Positions 57,001 through 63,958 of a DNA stretch of 64,000 nucleotides are shown here, in pieces; position 1 is the stretch's first letter; each line of letters begins with the position of its first letter. Made by a program: the position numbers and the translations under genes. Source of the DNA: Chitinophaga sp. HK235 (GTDB lineage Bacteria; Bacteroidota; Bacteroidia; Chitinophagales; Chitinophagaceae); the NCBI RefSeq assembly GCF_018255755.1, contig NZ_CP073766.1:2604001-2668000 (forward strand), written 5' to 3'. The notes below the pieces were generated by a model. It was given only the letters and a program-made list of their open reading frames with translations, had not been told where the DNA came from and ran no database searches.

Positions 57001-58937
57001 TCTCCCAGTCCGAAATGTAGGTTGAAATGACTCTCCAATGTCTCATGTAATAACGCTGGTGCGACAAGTATCTTGTTAGCGGGTGTTTCCAACGCTTTCT
57101 TCAATTTCTTAAAAGTACCATCTGGTATATGCAGCTGCTGAGTAGACGGACGGAAAAACGCATCTGATCTCTTCCCGGCAATATCCGTGTCAGTCTGCTG
57201 CCATTTGTTTAGCGCCCGCCATTCATTTATCAGCGCAATACATTGAGAGGGCAGGTATGGTATCACATATTCAGCATCTTCCTTTTTTAAAGTAAGGATA
57301 CGCAATACCTGATTAAGAAATAATAATTGCGTATGTCTTGCATCTTCTATAGCCGTGTGCGTAGTTTTCAGCGCATAGCTGGATCTTCGTGCGTGAAGCA
57401 GCATTTCTATTTTTAATGTATCCCAAACAGCCTCCACATTGGGACTAGCGCCATACGATCGAAGTATGGGCAGATCAAACTGTGTTATATTATGTCCTAC
57501 AATTAATCTTTGTGTAGTATTAATAGTAGTTGTTAAAGCCTGTATAGCCAGCTCCAGCTGCTGAAAATTCTGGTGACTATAACTCCCTTCCTCTGTTTCC
57601 CAAGCCACCTCTGAAATTCTTTCTCCATCAGATTCCAGGTCAAACACCAGGTAACCGGTCTGTAGAAGCTCCTGTTTTAAATTCCTGATAAGGTAATTCT
57701 CATATGCAGCAGCCAATACAGCATCATTCTGATAAAAATGATGTAATTGGCCATCAGGCAATGTTTCAATAAATGCGGTGACAGGACCGGCTGTGACCAG
57801 GAGTTTCAGCAATACCTGTTGTAAGGTTGCCTGGTCAAGGCTTTGTACAATATCATAACGCCATATGTCTACTTCAGGCTGGCTGGATATGACTGGTAGA
57901 TTTTCCATAAATCCGCTGTACCAACAGGCAAAACTTAGCTTATTAAACGACAGTAACCAGGGATCCAGCACCTCTTTCGGGATGTTGGCCACTATGCTAC
58001 TCACTGACAGCAGTAAAACTTCCATCGGCTTTTCCTGCAACTTGTTTAGTGCAATGGAAATGAGTTCTTCTGTCTTATGCTCGTCCAACAGGGGTTGTAA
58101 TATCTCTATCAGCAAGGCAATATCATCCTTACGATCCTGTGGCTCCGACACATATTTCATCAGCAGTCTATGACCATAATCCTTGATCAGTGCAAGTGCA
58201 CATGGTCCTTTGTGTACAAGCTTCCAGGTTCCCAAACCAAACATTGGCTCAACTTCCGCCATGATAAAGCCAGGTTCTGTAATACCTTCCAGGCCAACCA
58301 CCTGCTCCCATTGCCTTTCAATCAGTAAGGAGGCAGTCGAACGATGATCAATAAATAATGGAAGAACAGTATTGATATGATTAGCATAATTTTTTCCACT
58401 CAGTGTTTTATGCTGGTATACTAACAACTGACCCTTTCGCAGCCCTTTTTTCAGTCCTGTTCTATCAATAAAGTGTCCATTACCACTGAGGAATGATTTT
58501 TCCGACACCTCATTAAATGCTTTAAAAGGAATAACATATCCATGGGTTTGGGCTTCATCAATAAATTTTACAATGCCGGTTGTTTGTTGGTCATGATCTT
58601 TAATTTCTTCTCTCTTTTGGGATAAAGTAGCGTTATGATCTGTTGCTGTCCGGTTTCTGCGAGCTGGCAGTTGGGGAAGTTCTATTTTGCCCAACACTTT
58701 CGGAGACAGGCCCGGGGAATAGAAATTGCTGAATTTATGCTGCCAGGACTTTCTTTCTGAAGAGGCCAATCCTTCCGCACCTTCTTTCAGCAATAATCGG
58801 AAGAGTGCCAGTAATTTCTGCGGAACCACATTATCTACTACAGTAAACATAGATAATTCAAGGCCCAATCTTTCCAGGTGGCTTTGCAGATCGCCAACAG
58901 GGATGTTCTCCTCGTTTAGAATCTCTTCTAATTCCAT
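51084..58937 (-). CDS. Giant exonuclease-RecQ-UvrD helicase fusion protein (2617 aa)
   Basis: Domains in order: residues 1-60, a helical segment like the IF2-N/HTH start of Bacteroidota proteins (LEEILNEENIPVGDL); about 115-200, a cold-shock-like OB segment (TGIVKFIDEAQTHGYVIPF); about 425-550, a DEDDh 3'-5' exonuclease with FDLESDG, VGHNITQFDLPIL and HTAIEDARHT; about 570-1100, a region resembling a DinG-type helicase without its motifs; about 1110-1470, RecQ helicase with Walker A LPTGAGKS (about 1141), DEAHCISQWG (about 1250) and QEIGRAGRNEQQ; about 1960-2450, UvrD/PcrA helicase with AGPGTGKT (about 1987), VDEFQDINN, TTMHKVKGLEFD and FVAFTRARYRLLVF; then a tail of about 165 residues. Two active helicases and a nuclease in one chain suggest processing of foreign or damaged DNA. 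It diverges from the methylase genes at 59315. The domains are clear; a defence role is inferred. Confidence 0.85.
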   Translation of the reverse strand: MELEEILNEENIPVGDLQSHLERLGLELSMFTVVDNVVPQKLLALFRLLLKEGAEGLASSERKSWQHKFSNFYSPGLSPKVLGKIELPQLPARRNRTATDHNATLSQKREEIKDHDQQTTGIVKFIDEAQTHGYVIPFKAFNEVSEKSFLSGNGHFIDRTGLKKGLRKGQLLVYQHKTLSGKNYANHINTVLPLFIDHRSTASLLIERQWEQVVGLEGITEPGFIMAEVEPMFGLGTWKLVHKGPCALALIKDYGHRLLMKYVSEPQDRKDDIALLIEILQPLLDEHKTEELISIALNKLQEKPMEVLLLSVSSIVANIPKEVLDPWLLSFNKLSFACWYSGFMENLPVISSQPEVDIWRYDIVQSLDQATLQQVLLKLLVTAGPVTAFIETLPDGQLHHFYQNDAVLAAAYENYLIRNLKQELLQTGYLVFDLESDGERISEVAWETEEGSYSHQNFQQLELAIQALTTTINTTQRLIVGHNITQFDLPILRSYGASPNVEAVWDTLKIEMLLHARRSSYALKTTHTAIEDARHTQLLFLNQVLRILTLKKEDAEYVIPYLPSQCIALINEWRALNKWQQTDTDIAGKRSDAFFRPSTQQLHIPDGTFKKLKKALETPANKILVAPALLHETLESHFNLHFGLGDNGGWMCLSEERIVTNGEKGAWLTGVLLQYVRQCAGKNKPYYKRLPIAIRTMLKEDQAMMLCLSDQGENEASITCISLLDTAELSARLDLFPDLEVIIVGTELHWHVFKQQLGDDFDFATIYDKLKKESVWLQLSGGKSFAALEKEQAGLLGIQDFPAYMHNMWLEKIGKGKLKVWCNLNIDAFLKSLPVKNLKNISWTDESSDKAHAFVVRSNGTANQLAEQARVNPESLYRQLYWTYQFKILEGLVVTNAGKSFVLLLNDYLELPQLQAYARKMGYFIPDNNASLGRQLEILHMHKSSHKLLIATLRELEKVISSNYQGPLYFIWDSFLLQEKYQMLRRVYPIGDTNNNKDDFQWGLKMDQKGPALSDLISSYRPLIDLYYSMIIENHPESGLYMLDARLSDYHDIEKDLKTGKIDLPLWHSDTEYKAQIAAAAYFFPPVHQNAMADFDVEEAKEVLRYIFLMPEGGGEPYQWHSYQHPCLNDILPAEKDLLISLPTGAGKSLLFQGPALFRSAFTCKLSLVVSPLRALMQDQVENLWEMGFYSNVDFISGDKSQAEIRSIYRRVAGGEIALLYITPERFRSRAFENCLLTRLSVDEGLEYAVFDEAHCISQWGQEFRPDYLNAGRKIAGFGADFSLRKLLFSATISEQVFEQISRLMPGITAVQGTEKSYNPVRDHIKMEFRHVREENERLYQIAKYLEQGEFNPEKSRAIIFVKSRKGTEEAAEQMPDILKKVMGENCNYAHKVGSFHAGMDAEERKSSYEQFKNGDIVLLFATKAFGMGMDIPNIHFVTHYSPPGTFEDFLQEIGRAGRNEQQRSAAGFNNTDRPIKTICLTAPDDFPRLKDQLLESTISWHEVIEIKMLLESYIAQFRNLRSDTDKPVAVPLNLYGNLKGKTGEDLDTRFRLALHWLERLQRISLGYLTVTHLSFKVEPINTLQERLRDCPDKEVVNICKALLQLYMEQQIDPDQKEIRIAISALRSTSGMGLERLFGSLLRAHQAKLIMMAEMAVIEPTKLRKEEIIYCRKQQSRERKYPALRAMFALAKCVMQQVPAISARIFDGDELDIMLREVLEEEIGDEKLPWSQKEQEEAIKKEKEKYITDIRKKRVRHAFSIIQLLKKTRHETLMDKEPDAARKISIRQSVFNGYHKKEEWVSRLKMMEADCMKLVDEVATGAFDLNMKTFNWADIIAKLGIEQHVQYLSDLLYILSVAGYIRAEGLMPSGIEVYLKSVEDIREKDLQSDDKKVFDEFETTKKIRELKLIALQVMKDLDRSQHDQFIKGYFACNSLESLLQLLQSALPPNDPLLKKWRGDAILLEEKKLNAEQKAVYDTEVKQHVNVMAGPGTGKTHTLTLRVAKLVHHIGIKPEEILVLAYNRAVVSELKERLGKLFNALGYGRLARRLKIFTFHGLAKRYCREELEGKPFDQWEDVLLEKLRQSAGLVMSQMSELKYILVDEFQDINNVRINLLEQLYKHTRAYLFIIGDPNQSIYGYERIKDGGEMGPWPYYTRFNKIFSPVLFYLNDNHRSYPDILHTASSMLSLNEEYRNLIPRPTRIPDAGFMTNYVELIDTTKEKITWWSKIPVLLAEKVAGKEYRQIAILFRTNNEVFRGYQKVKELNLPHVRIRIQGALPYEFSRIRECHAVMAYIRSKSGLEIAAGFKYDIGNFIQDLIKQYPGWNHFYLRVIHAIVLEFLAEQDEYTLFDELVDFISELTHKDDGQLYRIYEKYIDEVNEALHETEIVLTTMHKVKGLEFDAVLIPPSFSNLPLVAQTNILPAELMQQLEEEKRLQFVAFTRARYRLLVFRYHREWALIANRQYLLPETDTTRLGKPMPPGIQKLKIGWAATAFNFSQGINEYINEHVKSGDSVSIRRVDRYANGNTFSIYQLCLDSTNRVIGELSSKAGLVGDLITLNGYVVSEVVVWTYEDTCKYDQENQASYADKWSEAAKAQGYIYLVDFVGYGIGPNLSSAT

Positions 58938-59314
58938 CAGGGTAGCTGTTTGGGTTATGTAATAAGGCTAATGAGATTTCATAGGTTTTGGGTAAGCTGC
59001 TACTATACTTTCCATTAAGACTAATATACAATTATTTGTAACACAAGTTTCCTTTGCGGTTTTAAGGTCTCTTATATCTGGTCTTGACAAGTTTATTCCG
59101 TACTCAAACGCTATCTGCGCGACTCGATATTTGAATCAACTATTTGATCCGGACATACCTTTAGGAGAACTGAATGAAGAGGAGCTATTTTCATATTTAA
59201 ATTAATTATAAATTATAATTTAATAAGCAGTAACGATAAAAAAAGTATCATATTGATTCCGTCATTCTCCATCTTACATACAGAATTTTCAATAATAATC
59301 CCTAACTTCACTAT
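58938..59314. other. Divergent region between the giant helicase and the methylase operon
   Basis: 377 bases, strongly A/T-rich in its right half (59205-59314). It must contain both promoters. It also holds the startless open frame at 58996-59205 described separately. No operator was recognised. Confidence 0.5.
58996..59205 (+). pseudogene. Possible 3' remnant of a lost gene
   Basis: A plus-strand frame of 69 codons is open from a TAA at 58993 to the TAA at 59203-59205 and has no ATG or GTG start near its beginning. Its C-terminal part (DKFIPYSNAICATRYLNQLF, then DPDIPLGELNEEELFSYLN) reads like real protein, acidic and well formed, and is not homologous to anything I recognise. It may be the end of a deleted gene of the same locus, or chance. 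Confidence 0.3.
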
Positions 59315-59908
59315 ATGAAAAACGGTGATCTTACTATTCCACTAAAGGAACTTGCCACAATCCGGACCGGGCAAACGTTCAAGACAGCACCACAACCTAC
59401 GGAACATGGCGACCTGAGTGTTTTGCTACCAAGGGACTTATCAGATGGTAAAATCGTTATTCCTCCTATCATGATAAACAGTGGGGAGGTTCCTGCATTG
59501 AACAATCATCTCCTGAAAAAAGATGATGTACTGATTGTCAATAAGGGGTCCAGGTTCGGATCATTCCTTTATTCCAATAGTCCCGCATTTGCCATTGCCA
59601 CCTCTTCTTTTTTTGTTATCACCCCAGGGCCGGATTTACAGGCTAGCTATCTATACTGGTATCTGAATCAGCCTCCAGCAAGACATTACCTGACTCAACA
59701 TGCAGCAGCCAGTACTACAATACCTTCTTTTACCAAACCAGTGTTGGCCAATCTCCCCATTCCCATTGTACCGGTAGAAGAACAGGAACATCTGGCAAGT
59801 GTATTCAGGGAGTTTCAGCAGGAAAGGGATTTATTAAGTATGCTCATGAAAAACAGGGAGCAGTTGTGTGACAGCTATATCTGGGAACGTATAAAAAAAC
59901 CTGCATGA
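59315..59908 (+). CDS. Half-size type I specificity subunit (HsdS-like)
   Basis: 197 residues, about half a normal HsdS: one target-recognition domain (IPLKELATIRTGQTFK at the start, LLKKDDVLIVNKGSRFGSFLY and YLYWYLNQPPARHYLTQHAA) and one conserved helical spacer (LANLPIPIVPVEEQEHLASVFREFQQERDLLSML). Such half-subunits can dimerise to recognise a palindromic site. It shares an ATGA overlap with the methyltransferase gene, so the two are translationally coupled. There is no hsdR in the window. Confidence 0.85.
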   Translation: MKNGDLTIPLKELATIRTGQTFKTAPQPTEHGDLSVLLPRDLSDGKIVIPPIMINSGEVPALNNHLLKKDDVLIVNKGSRFGSFLYSNSPAFAIATSSFFVITPGPDLQASYLYWYLNQPPARHYLTQHAAASTTIPSFTKPVLANLPIPIVPVEEQEHLASVFREFQQERDLLSMLMKNREQLCDSYIWERIKKPA

Positions 59909-61302
59909 ACAAAGCGATATCAAAAATAGTCAATGCGCTATATTATCACTATTACAGTCGCGGAGGTGACAGGACGTCTTTTTTTGATTTTACCCTATCT
60001 CTTACCGCCTGGAAAATCCTTTCTGATTATCAAGCAAGGATTACTACCGATAATAGTGATCATAATAATATCCCGTATATACCAGAGCAATATCGTTTTT
60101 CTTTTGTCATGCAGCAGACTATTGAAAAAACGCAGCAAAGTAAAATAACTGAAACTATTGAAAAGCTGGAACAGTTGCTTCCTCCATCCATGAAAGGGCT
60201 ACTAGCCCTCGAGCACAAGGAAAACAATCATTTTACTATACATGATTGGTCCTCCTTCCGCCAGCTCTGGCTGGACCTCGCAGATCAGCTGGACAATGTA
60301 GCTTTACAGGAAAGAGCAGGCTGTATTACTTCTGCACTTGATATATTAATAACAGGTCCCGAATTAATAAGAACTCCAAAGGAATTAGGGTCAATGATGG
60401 CTGCATTACTGAACCCTGCTGAAAATACAACCGTGTTAGATCCTTTTTGCAGGACCGGAGACTTGCTGGAAGCAGTCCAAAAACAGACCCAAAATACAGC
60501 CATTATTTCAGGCATTACTGAATCCTCGTTTCTCCGTAAGTGGTCTGCAGTACGGCTCCTTTCCGATCTGCGTGAGGATGTAAATATCTATCCGACTACA
60601 CTCACAGAGAGCCCTTTCGAGCATTTAAAATTTGACTTCATCATTACTAACCCCCCGTTTGGTATATCTGAACAACTCTTCGGCCGTGTAAACAGACATT
60701 TTAAAAGAGAATGGACATCCCTTCTGGAACAAGCAAGCAGGAGTGACATGTCGTTAGCCATCCAGGTACTGAATAGTTTATCGCCAAATGGGAAGGCCGC
60801 CATCATCCTTCCGGCCGTATTTTTATCCGGCATGGGGGTATTCAATGAATTCCGGAAACTTATCATTGAAAAAAATATTTTAGATGCAGTAATAAATCTT
60901 CCACCTGGCATATTCCCACGTAGCGGTGTAACCACAGCCATTCTTCTGTTCAATAAAAACAGGCACCATGATAAAGTATTTCTCTTTAATGCCGCAACAG
61001 ATAGCATTAGCAGCTCCGGCTCCCTAAGGTCAGTACAGCTGAATTCAGAGACTACCAATAAATTTATCAGCCAGTTTCTTTCTCAGGATTTTACCCAAAA
61101 TCCGCATGCAGTAGTCATCAGTACACAGGAAATTACTGCCCAAAAATATGAGCTTCGGTATTCGGCTTACAGAGATCTTCCATACGAGCAGATATTAGAA
61201 GACGGAAAATCTGTGAACCAGCTACTGGAGGAATCCCGTGATCTGGAAGAACAACTGAAACAAGCGCGGCGACGCATAGCTTCATTATTAAAGAAACATT
61301 AA
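59905..61302 (+). CDS. N6-adenine DNA methyltransferase (HsdM-like)
   Basis: 465 residues. The SAM-binding motif I reads TVLDPFCRTGDLLEAV, in which the usual small residues before Gly are replaced (HsdM proteins normally have DPAcGtGGfL). The catalytic motif IV is intact as FIITNPPFGIS. KAAIILPAVFLSGMG and DAVINLPPGIFPRSGVTTAILLFNK are typical HsdM blocks; the first 150 residues form the HsdM N-terminal helical part and the last 40 a coiled coil that docks on HsdS. It probably methylates adenine at a site chosen by the half-HsdS upstream, and may mark self DNA for the divergent helicase-nuclease. Confidence 0.9.
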   Translation: MNKAISKIVNALYYHYYSRGGDRTSFFDFTLSLTAWKILSDYQARITTDNSDHNNIPYIPEQYRFSFVMQQTIEKTQQSKITETIEKLEQLLPPSMKGLLALEHKENNHFTIHDWSSFRQLWLDLADQLDNVALQERAGCITSALDILITGPELIRTPKELGSMMAALLNPAENTTVLDPFCRTGDLLEAVQKQTQNTAIISGITESSFLRKWSAVRLLSDLREDVNIYPTTLTESPFEHLKFDFIITNPPFGISEQLFGRVNRHFKREWTSLLEQASRSDMSLAIQVLNSLSPNGKAAIILPAVFLSGMGVFNEFRKLIIEKNILDAVINLPPGIFPRSGVTTAILLFNKNRHHDKVFLFNAATDSISSSGSLRSVQLNSETTNKFISQFLSQDFTQNPHAVVISTQEITAQKYELRYSAYRDLPYEQILEDGKSVNQLLEESRDLEEQLKQARRRIASLLKKH

Positions 61303-61326
61303 CTCCTATTCTTCTTAATAAAATAT

Positions 61327-61731
61327 ATGGCAAAACTGAAAGTCAAGGATATTGAGGGAGAAGCCACAGACATTGATTTTCTTTTCAAAAACAGTAACTG
61401 CGATCTCGCCAGTTACTTAGGAGCATCGCCTGCTACCAAGGTAAAAGGAAGATGGCTCTGGATAACAGTAGTCTTATTCATCCTGCTGGCCTGCTGTGCT
61501 TCTCTGAATCTCTTTAGTGGATATTATAAACAAACAAGCACTATTGGTTTGTTTTTCCTCTGGTCACTAATCATTTTCTTTATTCACTATAATCACAGGA
61601 AATGGTCGCTTACCAGCATTTGTTTTGCAGGAGGATTAATCGTGATATTATTGGCCCTCAAGGTTCATAGCGCAGAACAAATAGCTGAAAAACTGGAAAA
61701 CATGGCGACCAAAAAATATGATAAACACTAA
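61327..61731 (+). CDS. Small membrane protein of the methylase operon (134 aa)
   Basis: 134 residues, 24 bases after the methyltransferase stop, same strand. A soluble N-terminus of about 38 residues (VKDIEGEATDIDFLFKNSN) precedes three hydrophobic segments (LWITVVLFILLACCASLNLF, IGLFFLWSLIIFFIHY and ICFAGGLIVILLALKV) and a charged amphipathic tail. I do not recognise the family. Its position makes it a candidate membrane effector or anchor of the putative defence system, which is inference only. Confidence 0.65.
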   Translation: MAKLKVKDIEGEATDIDFLFKNSNCDLASYLGASPATKVKGRWLWITVVLFILLACCASLNLFSGYYKQTSTIGLFFLWSLIIFFIHYNHRKWSLTSICFAGGLIVILLALKVHSAEQIAEKLENMATKKYDKH

Positions 61732-61780
61732 GCATTTAAAATCAATCCTGTAATTCATTTTGACTTATCTTTAACCCACT

Positions 61781-62362
61781 ATGTTTGAACAGATTGACAA
61801 ATTTGCAGATCAGTGTATTACCCTCACACCACAGGAAAGGGAGTTGTTTCATTCACTGCTGAAGTTCAGGCGGGTGAGAAAACGTACTTATCTGTTACAG
61901 GAAGGAGAGATATGCGACTTTGAAGCATATATCGTGAAAGGGTGCATCCGTACTTATTATTTAAGCGATGATGGCACGGAAACGATTTTGTCCTTTGCTA
62001 TAGAAGACTGGTGGGTGAGCGATCTGTACAGCTTTACGGAGCAGAAGCCCTCCAATATGTTTATTGAAACTATTGAAGACTGTGAGCTGCTGATCATTGA
62101 CCACAAAAGTAAAAATGAACTTTACCAGAAGATACCCAAATTTGAAACACTGTTCCGCCTGTTAGTGCAACGATCACTTTTTGCTTTACAGCGGCGCTTT
62201 CACAGCCTTGTTTCCCAGACGGCGGAACAGCGTTACCTTGCATTTGTTGAAAAGTACCCGCAGATTGTACAGCGGGTACCTCAAAACCAGATTGCCCGGT
62301 ATCTGGGCGTATCACCAGAATTTTTAAGTAAGGTGAGAAGTGGTATTCAGAAGAAGAAATAA
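61781..62362 (+). CDS. Crp/Fnr-family transcriptional regulator
   Basis: 193 residues. N-terminal cyclic-nucleotide-binding-like beta roll (RTYLLQEGEICDFEAYIVKGCIRTYYLSDDGTETILSFAIEDWW) without the cAMP phosphate-binding cassette, and a C-terminal winged helix (VPQNQIARYLGVSPEFLSKVRSGI). Typical of the ligand-less Bacteroidota branch. It converges on the mhqD-like gene with a 9-base gap and could control it. Confidence 0.9.
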   Translation: MFEQIDKFADQCITLTPQERELFHSLLKFRRVRKRTYLLQEGEICDFEAYIVKGCIRTYYLSDDGTETILSFAIEDWWVSDLYSFTEQKPSNMFIETIEDCELLIIDHKSKNELYQKIPKFETLFRLLVQRSLFALQRRFHSLVSQTAEQRYLAFVEKYPQIVQRVPQNQIARYLGVSPEFLSKVRSGIQKKK

Positions 62363-62371
62363 ACATCTTCC

Positions 62372-62989
62372 TTATCTGAATACCAGTTCATTCGCCAGGT
62401 CTATTTCATCGCGGATAATGGTGTGTCCCATGTTATCGTATATCCTTTCGGTCACAGCTGCACCCATACTTCTTAATATGCCGGTGGTATCTTTCACCCG
62501 CTCTACCGGCACATGAAAATCAGGATTGCTGGTGCCGATAAAAACAGGCGTGCCCTCAAAAGTTCCCTGGTAATTTTCAGGATAGATTTTATCACCGATT
62601 AGTCCACCGGTGAATGCAACAGCACCACCGTACTTCCCGGCATTCCTTGTTATAAACTCCAGCGTCAGACAAGCTCCCTGAGAGAATCCCAGGAAATAAA
62701 TATCTTCCTGCCGGATGCCTTCTCTCTGTATATCTGCCACCAGTTTCTTCAGTATGTCCAATGCTGAAGACAACCAGGGTTCATTTTGCGCCGGAGGCGC
62801 CAGAAAAGACTGCGGGTACCAGCTATGGTTGGTGGCCTGAGGGGCCAGCAAAGCATAATCAGCCACATTCAGATGACCGGAAAGGCCCAGGATATCTTCT
62901 GCGGAAGCTCCCCTTCCATGAATCATTATCAGTGCTTTTTTAGCCGTTGCCAGCTCCGCTCCTGCTGTTACAATATTTTCCTTATGCAT
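62372..62989 (-). CDS. Carboxylesterase/phospholipase family hydrolase (MhqD-like)
   Basis: About 205 residues from ATG 62989; the longer in-frame start at 63037 overlaps the upstream gene and is less likely. Alpha/beta hydrolase with LIMIHGRGA (oxyanion loop), the nucleophile elbow GFSQGACL and the C-terminal His in YDNMGHTI. Homologues called MhqD accompany ring-cleaving dioxygenases in quinone detoxification. Its start lies just beyond the dioxygenase stop (63009), so both are one operon. Confidence 0.85.
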   Translation of the reverse strand: MHKENIVTAGAELATAKKALIMIHGRGASAEDILGLSGHLNVADYALLAPQATNHSWYPQSFLAPPAQNEPWLSSALDILKKLVADIQREGIRQEDIYFLGFSQGACLTLEFITRNAGKYGGAVAFTGGLIGDKIYPENYQGTFEGTPVFIGTSNPDFHVPVERVKDTTGILRSMGAAVTERIYDNMGHTIIRDEIDLANELVFR

Positions 62990-63008
62990 GATCAAGCTTC
63001 TTTTTCTG

Positions 63009-63944
63009 TTAGTGTAATGGAGGCAACACTTTTTCAATATCGGTCCTCATCGGCTCATACTGTTTGGGCAATTTCAGGTTGCGGCCTAGTTCTGCCAGTG
63101 GTTCATCTACAGTAAAACCTGGGTTGTCTGTTGCTATTTCAAAAAGCACGCCTCCTGGTTCTCTGAAATACAAAGAGAAGAAGTAGTCTCTGTCGATCTG
63201 TGGTGTAATCTGTAATCCTTTGGCATGCACTTTTTCCCGGTATTTCATTTGTATCTCATTGTTGGCTACCCTGAAAGCCACATGGTGGTTGGTTCCTGCA
63301 GCATTATGACCACGGTCTCCGTTCGGTAATTCCAGCAGATCAATCACAGCGGCGTTTTCAACGGCGTCGGTAATAAAACGATACCGGTTGCCTTCCTGTG
63401 ATAATAAACGGTAACCGAATATATCTGTCAGTATTTTGGCGGTAGGATCTATTCTTTTTAAAGACAAGGTAGTGCTGTGAAATCCTTTAGTAGCCACATC
63501 CTGTTTTACATCTGCTGTCTCCCATCCTTTCCGGCTATCGGCTGTCTGAGGTACCAGCAATGAGAGGTTTAATCCGTCAGGGTCAGTAAAGGGCAATAAT
63601 GTCTCTCCAAATCTTTCCTGTGCTTCAGTGAAAGAAACATTAAAACGGGTAAAACGGTCTTTCCAGAAATCGAGGCTTCCGTCCGGTACAGCGTAGGCTA
63701 TTTCTGTAGCCATCCCTGTGCCATTGCTGCCTTGTCCGATTCCTTCCCAGGGGAAGAAAGTGAGGATGGTACCCGGTGTACCATTTTCATCACCATAATA
63801 AAAGTGATAGGTACCGGGATCATCAAAGTTGACGGTCTTCTTCACCATTCTCAGACCTAATACTTTGGTATAAAAATCATAATTACGTTGTGCATCGCCT
63901 GCAATAGCAGTAATGTGGTGCAGGCCTAATATCTGTTCTTTCAT
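63009..63944 (-). CDS. Ring-cleaving dioxygenase, VOC/glyoxalase family (MhqO-like)
   Basis: 311 residues with two vicinal-oxygen-chelate modules. Metal ligands are expected in the first module at GLHHITAIAGD, and in the second at the HVAFRV and VLFEIATDNPG blocks. The family includes MhqO, which opens hydroquinone-type rings, and forms a common pair with the hydrolase encoded downstream. Natural substrate in this organism is unknown. Confidence 0.87.
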   Translation of the reverse strand: MKEQILGLHHITAIAGDAQRNYDFYTKVLGLRMVKKTVNFDDPGTYHFYYGDENGTPGTILTFFPWEGIGQGSNGTGMATEIAYAVPDGSLDFWKDRFTRFNVSFTEAQERFGETLLPFTDPDGLNLSLLVPQTADSRKGWETADVKQDVATKGFHSTTLSLKRIDPTAKILTDIFGYRLLSQEGNRYRFITDAVENAAVIDLLELPNGDRGHNAAGTNHHVAFRVANNEIQMKYREKVHAKGLQITPQIDRDYFFSLYFREPGGVLFEIATDNPGFTVDEPLAELGRNLKLPKQYEPMRTDIEKVLPPLH

Positions 63945-63958
63945 GTTTATCTGTTTTT

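Noticed and set aside
51084..58937. Idea that the giant gene is an assembly fusion of several genes
   Set aside because: The frame is uninterrupted for 2617 codons and linker regions read as ordinary protein with no internal start clusters or stop remnants; kept as one gene, though a raw-read check would settle it.
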